Source: Euplotes aediculatus
Taxonomy: Eukaryota; Ciliophora; Spirotrichea; Euplotida; Euplotidae
Direction: 5' to 3'
Length of the DNA: 21,758 nt
NCBI GenBank assembly: GCA_030463445.1
Contig: JAQGFW010003865.1
Span: forward strand, 1-21,758
The position numbers and the translations under genes were made by a program. The notes beneath the pieces are model-generated. The model had not been told where the DNA came from. It was given only the letters and a program-made list of their open reading frames with translations, and made no database searches. Positions 13,834-21,758 of the stretch are shown here, one piece after another (position 1 is the first letter of the stretch; every line of letters begins with the position of its first letter).

Positions 13834-15159
13834 ATGAAAAAGATTTTTGTTTTATTATTCAGTTGTCTGATTTTCAGTCAATTAAGTGTTTTTTCACAAG
13901 TTAAGTCGGGCCCGATGGTTGGGTATTCAGACTATAAAGAAGTTATGCTTTGGGTACAAACCGAAAAAGAAGCGACTGTTAAAATTGTTTATTGGGATAA
14001 AGAAAACCCTTCAAAAAAACTATCAACTGATGATTATAAGACCATAAAACACGATGGATTTATAGCTCATTGTATAGCCGACCAAGTGGAGCAAGGTAAA
14101 AAATATAACTATGAGGTTTGGGTTGATAAAAAGAAAATTAGCTTTGATTTTCCGCTCGAATTTCAGTCGCAAGTACTTTGGCAATATCGCACCGACCCTC
14201 CGAATTTCAAGTTTGCCGCAGGAAGTTGTGCGTATGTCAATGAACCAGCCGTAGATAGACCTGGTACACCCTATGGTTCTGATTTTGAGATATTTAAGGC
14301 AATTTATGATAAAAAGCCTGATTTTATGATTTGGGGAGGTGATAACAATTATTATCGTGAGGTAGATTGGAATACTCGTACTGGGGTTATTCACCGTAAT
14401 ACCGAACTTAAAAGATTGCCCGAAGCTCGTGCATTATTTGCTAATACGCACCATTATGCTGTATATGACGACCACGATTATGGTCCGAATGATTCTGACC
14501 GTAGTTTTTGGGGCAAAAATATGACGCTCGAAGTTTTTAAATTGTTTTGGCCAAATCCTAACTTTGCTTTTAAAGATGAAGGTGTTACGGGTACTTTCTT
14601 TTGGAATGATTGCCAGTTCTTTTTGATGGACGACCGCTGGTGGAGAACTCCAAACAATAGACTTTCGACCGGAGACCGTGATTATTATGGTCAAAAACAG
14701 CTTAATTGGTTGATTGATGCTCTTAAAACCTCACAAGCTCCATTCAAATTTGTTATTACGGGTGGTCAGGTTGTCAATACAGCGGCAGTTTTTGAGAATA
14801 TGGCTACATATCCCGAAGAACGTAAGCAATTGATTGATATGATTACAAAAGAGAAAATCCCTGGTGTTTTCTTTATTTCGGGAGATAGACACCATACAAA
14901 CCTTCAAAGATTAGAAAGAGAAGGTACGTATCCACTTTATGATGTTACACTTTCGCCTTTGACCTCTGGAGCTGGTGCACCCGTAAAAGAAGAAGCTAAT
15001 TCACCGATTATAGAGGGTACAAGAGTTGATAAAACGCATAATTTCGGATTATTTGAAGTTACAGGAAAACGTACAGACCGTGTGCTGAAACTCGGGGTTT
15101 ATGATAAGGATGGAAAAGAAATGTGGGTAAAAGAGTTTAAAGCAAAGGATTTAAGATAA
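13834..15159 (+). CDS. Exported PhoD-like alkaline phosphatase/phosphodiesterase
   Basis: The 441-residue protein has a signal peptide (1-21, ending FSQ), an N-terminal Fn3-like domain typical of PhoD (25-118), and a metallophosphatase domain. Its conserved segments are FAAGSCAY with Cys132, MIWGGDNNYY (165-174), YDDHDYGPND (211-220), FLMDDRWWRTP (263-273) and ISGDRHHTNL (348-357). In this family these bind an Fe/Ca or two-metal site and cleave phosphate mono- or diesters outside the cytoplasm. The single-gene unit has a promoter at 13777 and a strong terminator at 15179. No phosphate-starvation signal was recognised. Confidence 0.92.
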   Translation: MKKIFVLLFSCLIFSQLSVFSQVKSGPMVGYSDYKEVMLWVQTEKEATVKIVYWDKENPSKKLSTDDYKTIKHDGFIAHCIADQVEQGKKYNYEVWVDKKKISFDFPLEFQSQVLWQYRTDPPNFKFAAGSCAYVNEPAVDRPGTPYGSDFEIFKAIYDKKPDFMIWGGDNNYYREVDWNTRTGVIHRNTELKRLPEARALFANTHHYAVYDDHDYGPNDSDRSFWGKNMTLEVFKLFWPNPNFAFKDEGVTGTFFWNDCQFFLMDDRWWRTPNNRLSTGDRDYYGQKQLNWLIDALKTSQAPFKFVITGGQVVNTAAVFENMATYPEERKQLIDMITKEKIPGVFFISGDRHHTNLQRLEREGTYPLYDVTLSPLTSGAGAPVKEEANSPIIEGTRVDKTHNFGLFEVTGKRTDRVLKLGVYDKDGKEMWVKEFKAKDLR

Positions 15160-15178
15160 TTTAACTTTTTAATTTTGA

Positions 15179-15207
15179 AGCCGCCAAAACTTTTTGGAGG
15201 CTTTTTT
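15179..15207 (+). terminator. Rho-independent terminator of the PhoD-like gene
   Basis: AGCCGCCAAAA and TTTTGGAGGCT pair with one mismatch around a short loop, followed by six T residues (15202-15207). It starts 20 bases after the stop. Confidence 0.85.
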
Positions 15208-15238
15208 CGTAGTTTAGATTGTAAACAAATTTATGATT

Positions 15239-15727
15239 ATGAAAACTCTGTCATTTTTATTTTTGGCTGGATTTGTCTTGATTTCCTGCCAGTCAATGTC
15301 TCAAAATAACAAAAAGAAAACTGATTGCAAAATTGCAAAAGTAACTAAAACCGAAGCTGAATGGCGTAAAATGCTGACTCCCGAACAATTTACAGTAACT
15401 CGTAAATCGGGCACAGAAAGAGCATTCAGTGGTGAATACTGGGACAACCACGCCGAAGGCACATACCTTTGTCGTTGTTGTAATTTTGAATTATTTGACG
15501 CCAAAACCAAATTTGAATCAGGCACGGGTTGGCCAAGTTTCTGGAAACCCATCAACGAATGTAGCGTTGAGGTAGGTACAGATAATAGCTACGGAATGGT
15601 GCGAGATGAAGTTCGTTGTAATCGTTGCGATGCTCATTTGGGTCATGTTTTCAATGATGGTCCACGTCCAACTGGTCTTCGATATTGTATGAATTCGGCA
15701 AGTTTGAAGTTTATTGCGAAGAAATAA
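15239..15727 (+). CDS. msrB: Peptide-methionine (R)-S-oxide reductase, lipoprotein
   Basis: The enzyme reduces methionine R-sulfoxide in proteins. I choose the ATG at 15239 rather than 15233 because [11 protein letters not shown] then begins a normal lipoprotein signal ending LISC (Cys17); the protein is 162 residues. The MsrB domain has two zinc CxxC pairs (CRCC at 78-81 and CNRC at 127-130), GTGWPSF (95-101), and the catalytic Cys in RYCMNSASL (Cys150). The lipid anchor implies a periplasmic or outer-membrane repair role, unlike cytoplasmic MsrB. It stands between the PhoD terminator and the M42 gene. Confidence 0.95.
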   Translation: MKTLSFLFLAGFVLISCQSMSQNNKKKTDCKIAKVTKTEAEWRKMLTPEQFTVTRKSGTERAFSGEYWDNHAEGTYLCRCCNFELFDAKTKFESGTGWPSFWKPINECSVEVGTDNSYGMVRDEVRCNRCDAHLGHVFNDGPRPTGLRYCMNSASLKFIAKK

Positions 15728-15756
15728 CCTCAAATTTTTATGGATTTTGAAAGAAC

Positions 15757-15809
15757 CCTTGATTAATATTGTGCAAATTTTTTAAGTCTTTAAATAAAAT
15801 TAATCAAGG
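15757..15809 (+). other. Inverted repeat enclosing the leader of the M42 peptidase gene
   Basis: CCTTGATTAAT (15757-15767) and ATTAATCAAGG (15799-15809) are perfectly complementary over 11 bases, with a 31-base spacer. The second arm ends one base before the ATG at 15811. There is no T-run after it, so it is less like a terminator than a structure that could cover the translation start, or a protein-binding pair. Confidence 0.55.
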
Positions 15810-15810
15810 T

Positions 15811-16881
15811 ATGGCTCAAGATAGAGTTGAATTTTTGTATAAGTATCTCAATAATGCCTCTCCAACAGGTTTTGAAGCGAGTGGTCAGCAGATTTGGTTA
15901 GATTATATCAAGCCATTTATTGATGATAAAATCATTGATGTTTACGGAACAGCCGTAGGAGTTATAAATCCGGGTAAACCTTATAAAGTTGTGATTGAGG
16001 CTCATTCTGACGAAATTTCATGGTTTGTCAATTATATCACCGAAGACGGTTATATTTATGTACGCCGTAATGGGGGGGCTGACCACCAGATTGCTCCATC
16101 AAAAAGAGTAAACATTCATACCAAAAAAGGAATCGTAAAAGGGATTTTTGGCTGGCCAGCAATTCATGTGCGTGATTCGGCAACCGAAGAAAAACCAACA
16201 CTAAAAAATATTTTTATTGACGTCGGTGCTGCTAAAAAAGCAGAGGTCGAAGAAATGGGTATTCATGTTGGTTGTGTAATTACTTTTGAGGATGAATTAA
16301 TGGAACTCAACAGCAAATATTACGTCGGTCGTGCCTTAGATAACCGCATCGGTGGATTTATTGTAGCAGAAGTGGCTCGGCGGTTGCAAGAAAACAACAT
16401 CGAATTACCTTATACATTATACATTGTCAATTCGGTACAAGAAGAAATTGGTTTGCGTGGTGCTGAGATGATTTCTCGAAGACTAAGACCAGATTTGGCA
16501 ATTTGTTGTGATGTGATTCACGACACACAATCGCCGATGTACAATAAAAAAACCGATGGAGATTTAGCTTGTGGCAAAGGTCCAGTTTTGACCTACGGTC
16601 CGGCGGTTCAGAACAACTTACTGAATTTTATCATTGATACAGCGGTTGAGAAAAATATTCCATTTCAGAGAGCTGCTACAAGTCGTTCAACAGGTACGGA
16701 TACTGACTCGTTTGCGTACTCGGCAGAAGGTGTAGCATCGGCATTAATTTCATTGCCACAAAAATATATGCACACAACCGTAGAAATGTGCAGCAAAGAA
16801 GACATCGAAAGTTGCATTGATTTATACTACGAAGTGCTTCTTAAACTCGAAGCCGGTCAAGATTTTTCTTATATCAAGTAA
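15811..16881 (+). CDS. M42-family metallopeptidase (glutamyl aminopeptidase/endoglucanase M-like)
   Basis: From the ATG at 15811 the protein has 356 residues and starts MAQDRVEFLYKYLNNASPTG, a standard M42 N-terminus. A TTG at 15769 would add 14 residues encoded by the inverted-repeat leader, and I reject it. Metal and catalytic residues visible are His65 (EAHSDEIS), Asp177 (ALDNRIGG), Glu211-Glu212 (QEEIGLRGAE), Asp234 (CCDVIHD) and His321 (KYMHTT). The family forms large cytoplasmic tetrahedral aminopeptidases that finish peptide breakdown. The first metal motif is HSDEIS rather than the common HxDEIG. The downstream end faces a perfect-stem terminator shared with the convergent gene. Confidence 0.93.
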   Translation: MAQDRVEFLYKYLNNASPTGFEASGQQIWLDYIKPFIDDKIIDVYGTAVGVINPGKPYKVVIEAHSDEISWFVNYITEDGYIYVRRNGGADHQIAPSKRVNIHTKKGIVKGIFGWPAIHVRDSATEEKPTLKNIFIDVGAAKKAEVEEMGIHVGCVITFEDELMELNSKYYVGRALDNRIGGFIVAEVARRLQENNIELPYTLYIVNSVQEEIGLRGAEMISRRLRPDLAICCDVIHDTQSPMYNKKTDGDLACGKGPVLTYGPAVQNNLLNFIIDTAVEKNIPFQRAATSRSTGTDTDSFAYSAEGVASALISLPQKYMHTTVEMCSKEDIESCIDLYYEVLLKLEAGQDFSYIK

Positions 16882-16905
16882 CCTGATAATTATTTTGAAA
16901 GAATT

Positions 16906-16957
16906 TTAACCAATTCATAGGATAGCGTTTGCAATCACTATCCTATGAATTGGTTAA
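16906..16957. terminator. Bidirectional terminator with perfect 20-bp stem
   Basis: Arms 16906-16925 and 16938-16957 are exactly complementary over 20 bases around a 12-base loop. The hairpin lies between the convergent stops at 16881 and 16979. There is no long T-run on either side, but stem length and place make a two-way terminator the best reading. Confidence 0.75.
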
Positions 16958-16978
16958 TTCACTATTTATAACTCTCAA

Positions 16979-17878
16979 TCACCAAAGTTTGCTTGGATAT
17001 TTACCAGCCGAAACCAAATCTACAATAGCTTTCATCACATCTGGTTTATCTTCGGGGTATGTTACACCAAACCATTCAGACTCGTTTGAGAAAACTTTGC
17101 ATTTGCCGCTACCTTCATTGATTAGATTACTCATAACCGTTGGAATGTAAAATTCTGCTTTCGGTAAATCATAATTTTTGCGAGCATACTCCTCAAATTG
17201 TTCTTTAATTTTCGGAAAAACTGTTGGCATAAATCCCCAAAAATTCATTGAAACTGGTGTGTTCTCTCCTAAAACTGTTTTATCTTCACCTTCAATAAAT
17301 ACAATTTCGCCTGATTCATCACGCAAGATTTTAGTTCTTTCAATCACTGATGTCAAGAAACCGTTTTCGTCAGTCTCACAAACACCTCTCGAAACAGTAC
17401 CGTTTTCGGACAACGTATTTTTTATTTGATAACCCACCATCGCATGGCAGCTATCATCTGTATTTTCTGAAAGGAAATCACCCATAATCTGAAAGGCCTC
17501 AAAACCATAAAAATCATCGGCATTTATAACAGCAAATGGGGTAGAAGTTTGTTCCCAAGCACAAAGTGTTGCGTGGCCAGTTCCCCATGGTTTCGCTCTA
17601 TCGATTAATCCCAAATCAGCTGGAACGTAACTTTGAATACTTTGAATCGCAAAATCGAAATCAATTTTTCCTGCTAATTTTGGAGCAAAAATCTCAATAA
17701 AATCTGCCTTTAATTCTTCTCTAATAATAAAAACTATTTTACCGAATCCTGCACGAATAGCATCATAAAGTGAATAATCTATGATAGTTTCACCATTAGG
17801 TCCAAATTGGTCAAGTTGTTTAATCCCGCCGTAGCGACTCCCCATTCCTGCGGCCAATATTAATAATGTGGGTTTCAT
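16979..17878 (-). CDS. Sugar nucleotidyltransferase (NDP-sugar pyrophosphorylase-like)
   Basis: The 299-residue cytoplasmic protein has the nucleotide-binding signature LILAAGMGSRYGG (6-18) with KQLDQFGPNGE following, PWGTGHA (97-103), and NADDFYG (119-125), whose Asp residues bind metal and nucleotide. It would join a sugar-1-phosphate to NTP; which sugar and nucleotide cannot be read from the sequence. The length and the C-terminal VTYPEDKPDV segment match a widespread Bacteroidota subgroup annotated as NTP-transferase family. It has its own promoter-like box and faces away from the DUF1080-like gene. Confidence 0.9.
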   Translation of the reverse strand: MKPTLLILAAGMGSRYGGIKQLDQFGPNGETIIDYSLYDAIRAGFGKIVFIIREELKADFIEIFAPKLAGKIDFDFAIQSIQSYVPADLGLIDRAKPWGTGHATLCAWEQTSTPFAVINADDFYGFEAFQIMGDFLSENTDDSCHAMVGYQIKNTLSENGTVSRGVCETDENGFLTSVIERTKILRDESGEIVFIEGEDKTVLGENTPVSMNFWGFMPTVFPKIKEQFEEYARKNYDLPKAEFYIPTVMSNLINEGSGKCKVFSNESEWFGVTYPEDKPDVMKAIVDLVSAGKYPSKLW

Positions 17879-17913
17879 GTAGAAATGTTTGAATTAATAA
17901 TTTTATTTGTCTG

Positions 17914-17921
17914 CAAATTTA
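17914..17921 (-). promoter_or_regulatory. Candidate -7 box of the nucleotidyltransferase gene
   Basis: The minus strand reads TAAATTTG followed by C, an exact TAnnTTTG match, 35 bases before the ATG at 17878. The -33 region is only T-rich. Confidence 0.5.
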
Positions 17922-17950
17922 CAAAATATTATTGATTGAAAAATTTATAC

Positions 17951-17988
17951 TTATTAAGTGTTAGATTGACAATTATTAAGTAATTTTG
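17951..17988 (+). promoter_or_regulatory. Direct repeats and -7 box ahead of the DUF1080-like gene
   Basis: TTATTAAGT occurs at 17951-17959 and 17973-17981, 22 bases apart (about two helical turns). The second copy runs into TAATTTTG (17981-17988), a TAnnTTTG match 25 bases before the ATG at 18014. This looks like a pair of activator half-sites next to a promoter without a good -33 box. Confidence 0.4.
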
Positions 17989-18013
17989 TTTTTAAACTAA
18001 CCTATTACAAAAG

Positions 18014-19735
18014 ATGTATAGACAACTTATAACCATTTTAATGGTTTTGGCTGCTCATTTTGCTTTTTGTCAGAAACAGGCAGAGTTTCCTCTCAAAAAA
18101 TTACCAATCGAAAGCTGGAAAATCGAAGGTTCTCAATGGCAAACAGCCAAAAACTTCACCGTTTTTCCTGAAATCTTTGAAACAAAGAAATTTAAACTCG
18201 AAAACGGCAACGAAATTTTATTTGCCAAAGACGGAGCTGGGGCAATTAGTTCAAACGTTAGCACAAAAGATTTAAAGTTGCGTTTTGAGTTTGCTTTAAG
18301 TGGCGATTCGAGAAATACCGTATTTATTCAGGGCAAGTACGGAATTGCACTCAATTACCTAATGCAATCTTATCCGATGGGAAGTATTCTTGGTGAAAAA
18401 ACAATATTACCCATAAAATATTCGAGCAAAGAAGCAGGACTTTGGCAAACAATCGAGGTGATTTTTTCGGCAAAAGATGGCAACAAACCCGCAACAATTG
18501 AGAAAATTGTGGTCAATGGTTTGACGGTTCAACAGAATATTATTTTGAATAAACCAACAACCGATGCACCGTTTACAGGCGATGAAAATCCATTAGCAAT
18601 CGTCAATCATGCCGGCCAAATAGCTATCCGAAATGTTGAATATTTACCTTATGAAACTGGTAATCCTATCACTATCAGCGATTTAACCTACAAAATACAA
18701 GAGACACAAGACTGGGATAGAACTTTTGAGGTAAAAGATACAAAACCCGAAACTGGTAAATCAAGCCAATTGACAGGTGAAATACAAACCAATTTTAAGC
18801 GATTTATTTTGACTTACACTGGCAAAATGAGTGTAAAGAAAACCGATAAATATGCACTCACGATTGACTATATGGGTGTCGGAAACCTCAAAATTGATGG
18901 TAAAGATGTCGTAGGTTCTACCGAATATCTGTATCGCTCGCCACAAACTGGCTTTGTTGAGTTAACGGCTGGCGAACATACTTTTGAATATCGCTATCAA
19001 CGTATTTGGTGGAGACCAGCATTAGGTTTGTTTGTATCGAGTGCTGAAACTCGTCCGTATCCGCTCCATCCCGCAAGTTCATTGCCCGACCCCGAACCAG
19101 TTAGTGAGATTTTTGTAAATCCAACTGCTCAAAAAGCTGAGATGATTCGTTCGTTTGTTATGTTTGAGAATAAAAAACGGACTCATGTGATTTCGGTTGG
19201 GACTCCACAGAATATTAATTATTCATTTGATTTGAATCAAGCATCGTTATTGAATATTTGGAGAGGAGATTTTGCCAATGTTACCGAAATGTGGCATGAA
19301 AGAGGAGAACCTCAACTACTTTTTGCAAACGGATTATCTGCCAATTGGGATGGAAAACCACCATTTGTCGTCGGTACAGAGGCCTCAAAAGACTCAATGG
19401 ATGTTGAAAATGAATTAATTTATAAAGGTTACAAATTAGATGTAGAAGGGATTCCTACCTTCAAATACGAACTTAGTGGAGCAAAGATAAGTCAGACCTT
19501 CACGGCTTCAAATAATGGTATGCAAGTTATGGTCGCTGCCGAAAATGCCAACAATTTGAGTTATAAGGTTGTTGAAGGCAAGGCAATCATCGAGATAAAA
19601 AAAGGTTTATATCAAGTAGGCGATAAATATATTAATATAGACCCCAAAGCAAAACCAATCATCAGAAATGCTAAGGCGGGGCAAGAGATGCTGCTACCAT
19701 TAAGTTCTTCAATCAAGTACATAGTCAATTGGTAA
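18014..19735 (+). CDS. Exported DUF1080-like + PA14 protein with extra C-terminal domain
   Basis: The 573-residue protein has a signal peptide (1-19). Residues 55-212 resemble the concanavalin-like DUF1080 (3-keto-disaccharide hydrolase) fold, but without the usual NSGI-type stretch, so activity is uncertain. Residues 222-345 are a PA14 domain (FILTYTGKMSVKKTDKYALT, NLKIDGKDVV, VELTAGEHTFEYRY), a carbohydrate-binding type. Residues 375-573 are a further conserved-looking part (ISVGTPQNINYSFDL, LLNIWRGDFANVTEMWHERG) of a kind that accompanies exported sugar-oxidation proteins; I do not know its function. The gene is followed after 12 bases by the propeller-cupredoxin gene, so the two are co-transcribed and probably work on the same carbohydrate outside the cytoplasm (inference). 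Confidence 0.8.
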   Translation: MYRQLITILMVLAAHFAFCQKQAEFPLKKLPIESWKIEGSQWQTAKNFTVFPEIFETKKFKLENGNEILFAKDGAGAISSNVSTKDLKLRFEFALSGDSRNTVFIQGKYGIALNYLMQSYPMGSILGEKTILPIKYSSKEAGLWQTIEVIFSAKDGNKPATIEKIVVNGLTVQQNIILNKPTTDAPFTGDENPLAIVNHAGQIAIRNVEYLPYETGNPITISDLTYKIQETQDWDRTFEVKDTKPETGKSSQLTGEIQTNFKRFILTYTGKMSVKKTDKYALTIDYMGVGNLKIDGKDVVGSTEYLYRSPQTGFVELTAGEHTFEYRYQRIWWRPALGLFVSSAETRPYPLHPASSLPDPEPVSEIFVNPTAQKAEMIRSFVMFENKKRTHVISVGTPQNINYSFDLNQASLLNIWRGDFANVTEMWHERGEPQLLFANGLSANWDGKPPFVVGTEASKDSMDVENELIYKGYKLDVEGIPTFKYELSGAKISQTFTASNNGMQVMVAAENANNLSYKVVEGKAIIEIKKGLYQVGDKYINIDPKAKPIIRNAKAGQEMLLPLSSSIKYIVNW

Positions 19736-19747
19736 AAAATTAAGAAA

Positions 19748-21724
19748 ATGAAAAAATCATTAAAATATATATTTATTCTAATTAGTGGTTTGGCATTTGC
19801 CCAAAAACCATTGGCAGAAGAAGATTTTTATAAAATCGTAACACTACCTACTCCCGAAGGTGTCGAACTCGAAATTGGCGGTTTGGCAACTTTGCCCGAT
19901 GGTCGTTTGGCGGCTTGTACTCGTAGAGGCGATGTCTGGTTGATTTCTAACCCATACATGAAAGGTAATACAACACCAACCTACAAAAAATTTGCGTCAG
20001 GCTTGCATGAGCCACTCGGTTTGGCTTATATCAATAATCAGATTTGGGCGACTCAAAGAGGTGAAGTAACGATTTTAAAAGACAATGATGGCGATGAAGT
20101 TGCCGATGAATACCAATCTTTTTACAAATGGCCGCTTTCGGGCAATTATCACCAATATAGCTATGGTCCAGTACAATTGCCTGATGGAAACATGATTTTT
20201 ACGTTGAATCTTGATTGGATTGGTCGTGGTGCTTCACAATCAAAATGGCGTGGTTGGATGCTAAAAATCACACCAGAAGGCAAAATGACTCCTTTTGCAA
20301 CGGGGTTACGCTCGCCAGCAGGTTTTGGATTGAATAAAGCTGGCGATATTTTTTATGGCGAAAATCAAGGTGATTGGGTTGGTTCGGGGCGTGTAACGCA
20401 TCTCGAATACGGAGACATGGCAGGTAATCCGCAGGGTTTGCTTTGGTCGGGTGAAGCAGAATCAAGTACAAAACTTAAATTTAGCGATGTACCAGATACA
20501 GGTGAGCCACTATATGATGTTGCCAAAAGAGTAAAAGGAATCAAACCGCCTGCCGTTTGGTTTCCACATACATTGATGGGTATTTCTACTTCGGATATTA
20601 TCGAAGATAATTCGAGTGGAGTTTTTGGTCCATTTGAGGGGCAGATGTTTGTTGGCGACCAAGGACATAGTAAAGTGATGCGAATGCAGCTCGAAAAAGT
20701 AAAAGGTGTTTACCAAGGTGCTTGTTTTCCTTTCCGTGAAGGTTTCCAATCTGGTATTTTGCGTATGCGTTGGGGGCTTGATGGCTCAATGTTTGTCGGT
20801 ATGACGAGCCGTGGCTGGTCTTCGACTGGTAAAGATAAATTCGGTTTACAACGTTTAGTTTGGACTGGTAAAATGCCATTTGAAATAAAAGCGATTAAAT
20901 CTATGCCAGACGGATTTTTGCTCGAATTTACCCAACCAGTTGATAAAACAACTGCTCTTGATGCAGATAATTACAAAACCAATAGCTTTACTTACAAATT
21001 CCATCATTATTATGGTAGCCCAATAATAAATGCTAAAAAATTGAAAATCAAAGGTATTCAAGTTGCCGAAGACGGTATGAGCGTGCGTTTGGCGATTGAT
21101 TCGTTGAGATTGGGTTATATCCATGAAATTAGAGCTGAAGGAATCCAAAATACAGATAAACAACCATTGCTTCATGCTTTTGGATATTATACTTTGAATG
21201 AAATCAATGATGCACCAACCGCAATGGATTTATCTAAATATGCGGTTGTAGAGAAGAAAAATGAAGACCACGAGCATCATAATATGGCAGTAGTTGCTGA
21301 TGTAAAATCTGCGAAGAGAGTTAATGAGATGCCAGCAACTTGGAATGGAACATTTGACCAAACAATAACAATTGGTACGAAGCCGGGCTTGAAATTCGAT
21401 ATTCAAAGAGTGCAAGTGAAGGCTGGTAGCCGTGTGAAATTGGTATTCAATAACAATGACGATATGCTACATAACTTATTGATTGTTAAGCCAAATACGG
21501 TCAATAAAGTGGGCGATGCAGCTTTTGGATTAGGACTCGAAGGTGAGAAAAAGGCATTTGTACCAGATACCGAAGATGTTTTGTTTCATACAGGATTACT
21601 TCAACCCGAAAGTAGCGAAAGTATCTATTTTACTGCTCCAACCAAACCAGGTGATTATACATTTGTTTGTACTTTTCCGGGGCATTATACCTTGATGCAA
21701 GGAGTTATTAGAGTCGTGAAATAA
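19748..21724 (+). CDS. Exported beta-propeller dehydrogenase-like protein fused to a cupredoxin
   Basis: The 658-residue protein has a signal peptide (1-18). Residues 30-375 form a PQQ-sugar-dehydrogenase-like beta-propeller (IGGLATLPDGRLAACTRRGDVW, GLHEPLGLAY, KDNDGDEVADEY at 111-122, GLRSPAGFGLN). Residues 376-490 are a linker with a beta-rich domain, then a His-rich stretch EDHEHH (506-511). Residues 535-658 are a plastocyanin/azurin-like domain with all four copper ligands: His575 (MLHNLL), Cys641, His646 and Met650 (CTFPGHYTLM). It probably oxidises a sugar and hands electrons to its own copper centre. It is 12 bases behind the DUF1080-like gene. No terminator is visible in the 34 bases left in the window. 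Confidence 0.9.
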   Translation: MKKSLKYIFILISGLAFAQKPLAEEDFYKIVTLPTPEGVELEIGGLATLPDGRLAACTRRGDVWLISNPYMKGNTTPTYKKFASGLHEPLGLAYINNQIWATQRGEVTILKDNDGDEVADEYQSFYKWPLSGNYHQYSYGPVQLPDGNMIFTLNLDWIGRGASQSKWRGWMLKITPEGKMTPFATGLRSPAGFGLNKAGDIFYGENQGDWVGSGRVTHLEYGDMAGNPQGLLWSGEAESSTKLKFSDVPDTGEPLYDVAKRVKGIKPPAVWFPHTLMGISTSDIIEDNSSGVFGPFEGQMFVGDQGHSKVMRMQLEKVKGVYQGACFPFREGFQSGILRMRWGLDGSMFVGMTSRGWSSTGKDKFGLQRLVWTGKMPFEIKAIKSMPDGFLLEFTQPVDKTTALDADNYKTNSFTYKFHHYYGSPIINAKKLKIKGIQVAEDGMSVRLAIDSLRLGYIHEIRAEGIQNTDKQPLLHAFGYYTLNEINDAPTAMDLSKYAVVEKKNEDHEHHNMAVVADVKSAKRVNEMPATWNGTFDQTITIGTKPGLKFDIQRVQVKAGSRVKLVFNNNDDMLHNLLIVKPNTVNKVGDAAFGLGLEGEKKAFVPDTEDVLFHTGLLQPESSESIYFTAPTKPGDYTFVCTFPGHYTLMQGVIRVVK

Positions 21725-21758
21725 GATTTATTGTTTTATTTAACGCCGACAGGGTTTT

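Noticed and set aside
15233-15238. MsrB start two codons earlier
   Set aside because: The second ATG gives the cleaner lipoprotein signal; the difference is small and not proven.
15769-15810. N-terminal extension of the M42 peptidase from a TTG codon
   Set aside because: The extra 14 residues are encoded by the inverted-repeat leader, and the ATG at 15811 gives the standard family start.

Overview
The window looks like chromosomal DNA of an AT-rich member of the Bacteroidota, most likely a Cytophagales relative of Emticicia or Runella (inference). Reasons: recurring TAnnTTTG boxes at promoter positions, no strong Shine-Dalgarno sequences, and a gene set typical of that group (ThuA/propeller proteins, DUF1080-like, Gfo/Idh/MocA, auracyanin-type cupredoxins). 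No rRNA, tRNA, CRISPR array, transposase or virus-like element was seen.

Left edge (1-1144, minus strand): the first 99 codons of a caspase-fold (C14) protease run off the window. A terminator hairpin follows, then the decayed C-terminal end of a blue-copper protein, then a small secreted cytochrome c. Next (1145-4393) is a large exported ThuA + beta-propeller + HEAT protein carrying a CARDB-like domain.

Middle-left (4416-6735, minus): an AT-rich islet with a phospholipase D-type nuclease fused to helicase-associated (HA) repeats but no helicase motor, and a small GIY-YIG nuclease. Three copies of a palindromic repeat with a conserved tip and different stems surround the GIY-YIG gene; one copy forms the C-terminal tail of its protein. 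The islet sits inside what otherwise reads as a sugar-oxidation cluster: sugar epimerase/isomerase and Gfo/Idh oxidoreductase on one side, ThuA-propeller and cytochrome c on the other, with a divergent AraC-type regulator at 8892-9764.

Middle (9757-13769, minus): glutaryl-CoA dehydrogenase-like enzyme, Uma2-family protein, diaminopimelate decarboxylase and a diacylglycerol-kinase-like lipid kinase. These are mostly housekeeping, with recognisable promoters and terminators. One terminator shows that the long start of the dehydrogenase is wrong.

Right (13834-21724): PhoD-like phosphatase, lipoprotein MsrB and M42 aminopeptidase on plus; a convergent sugar nucleotidyltransferase on minus, separated by a perfect 20-bp stem; then a plus-strand pair consisting of a DUF1080-like/PA14 exported protein and a propeller fused to a cupredoxin. 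The pair belongs to the same functional class as the ThuA/cytochrome c genes on the left: exported sugar-active proteins coupled to small electron carriers.

The best candidates for something undescribed are the PLD-HA protein, the GIY-YIG gene with its hairpin repeats, and the caspase gene at the edge. All are judged from sequence reading only.
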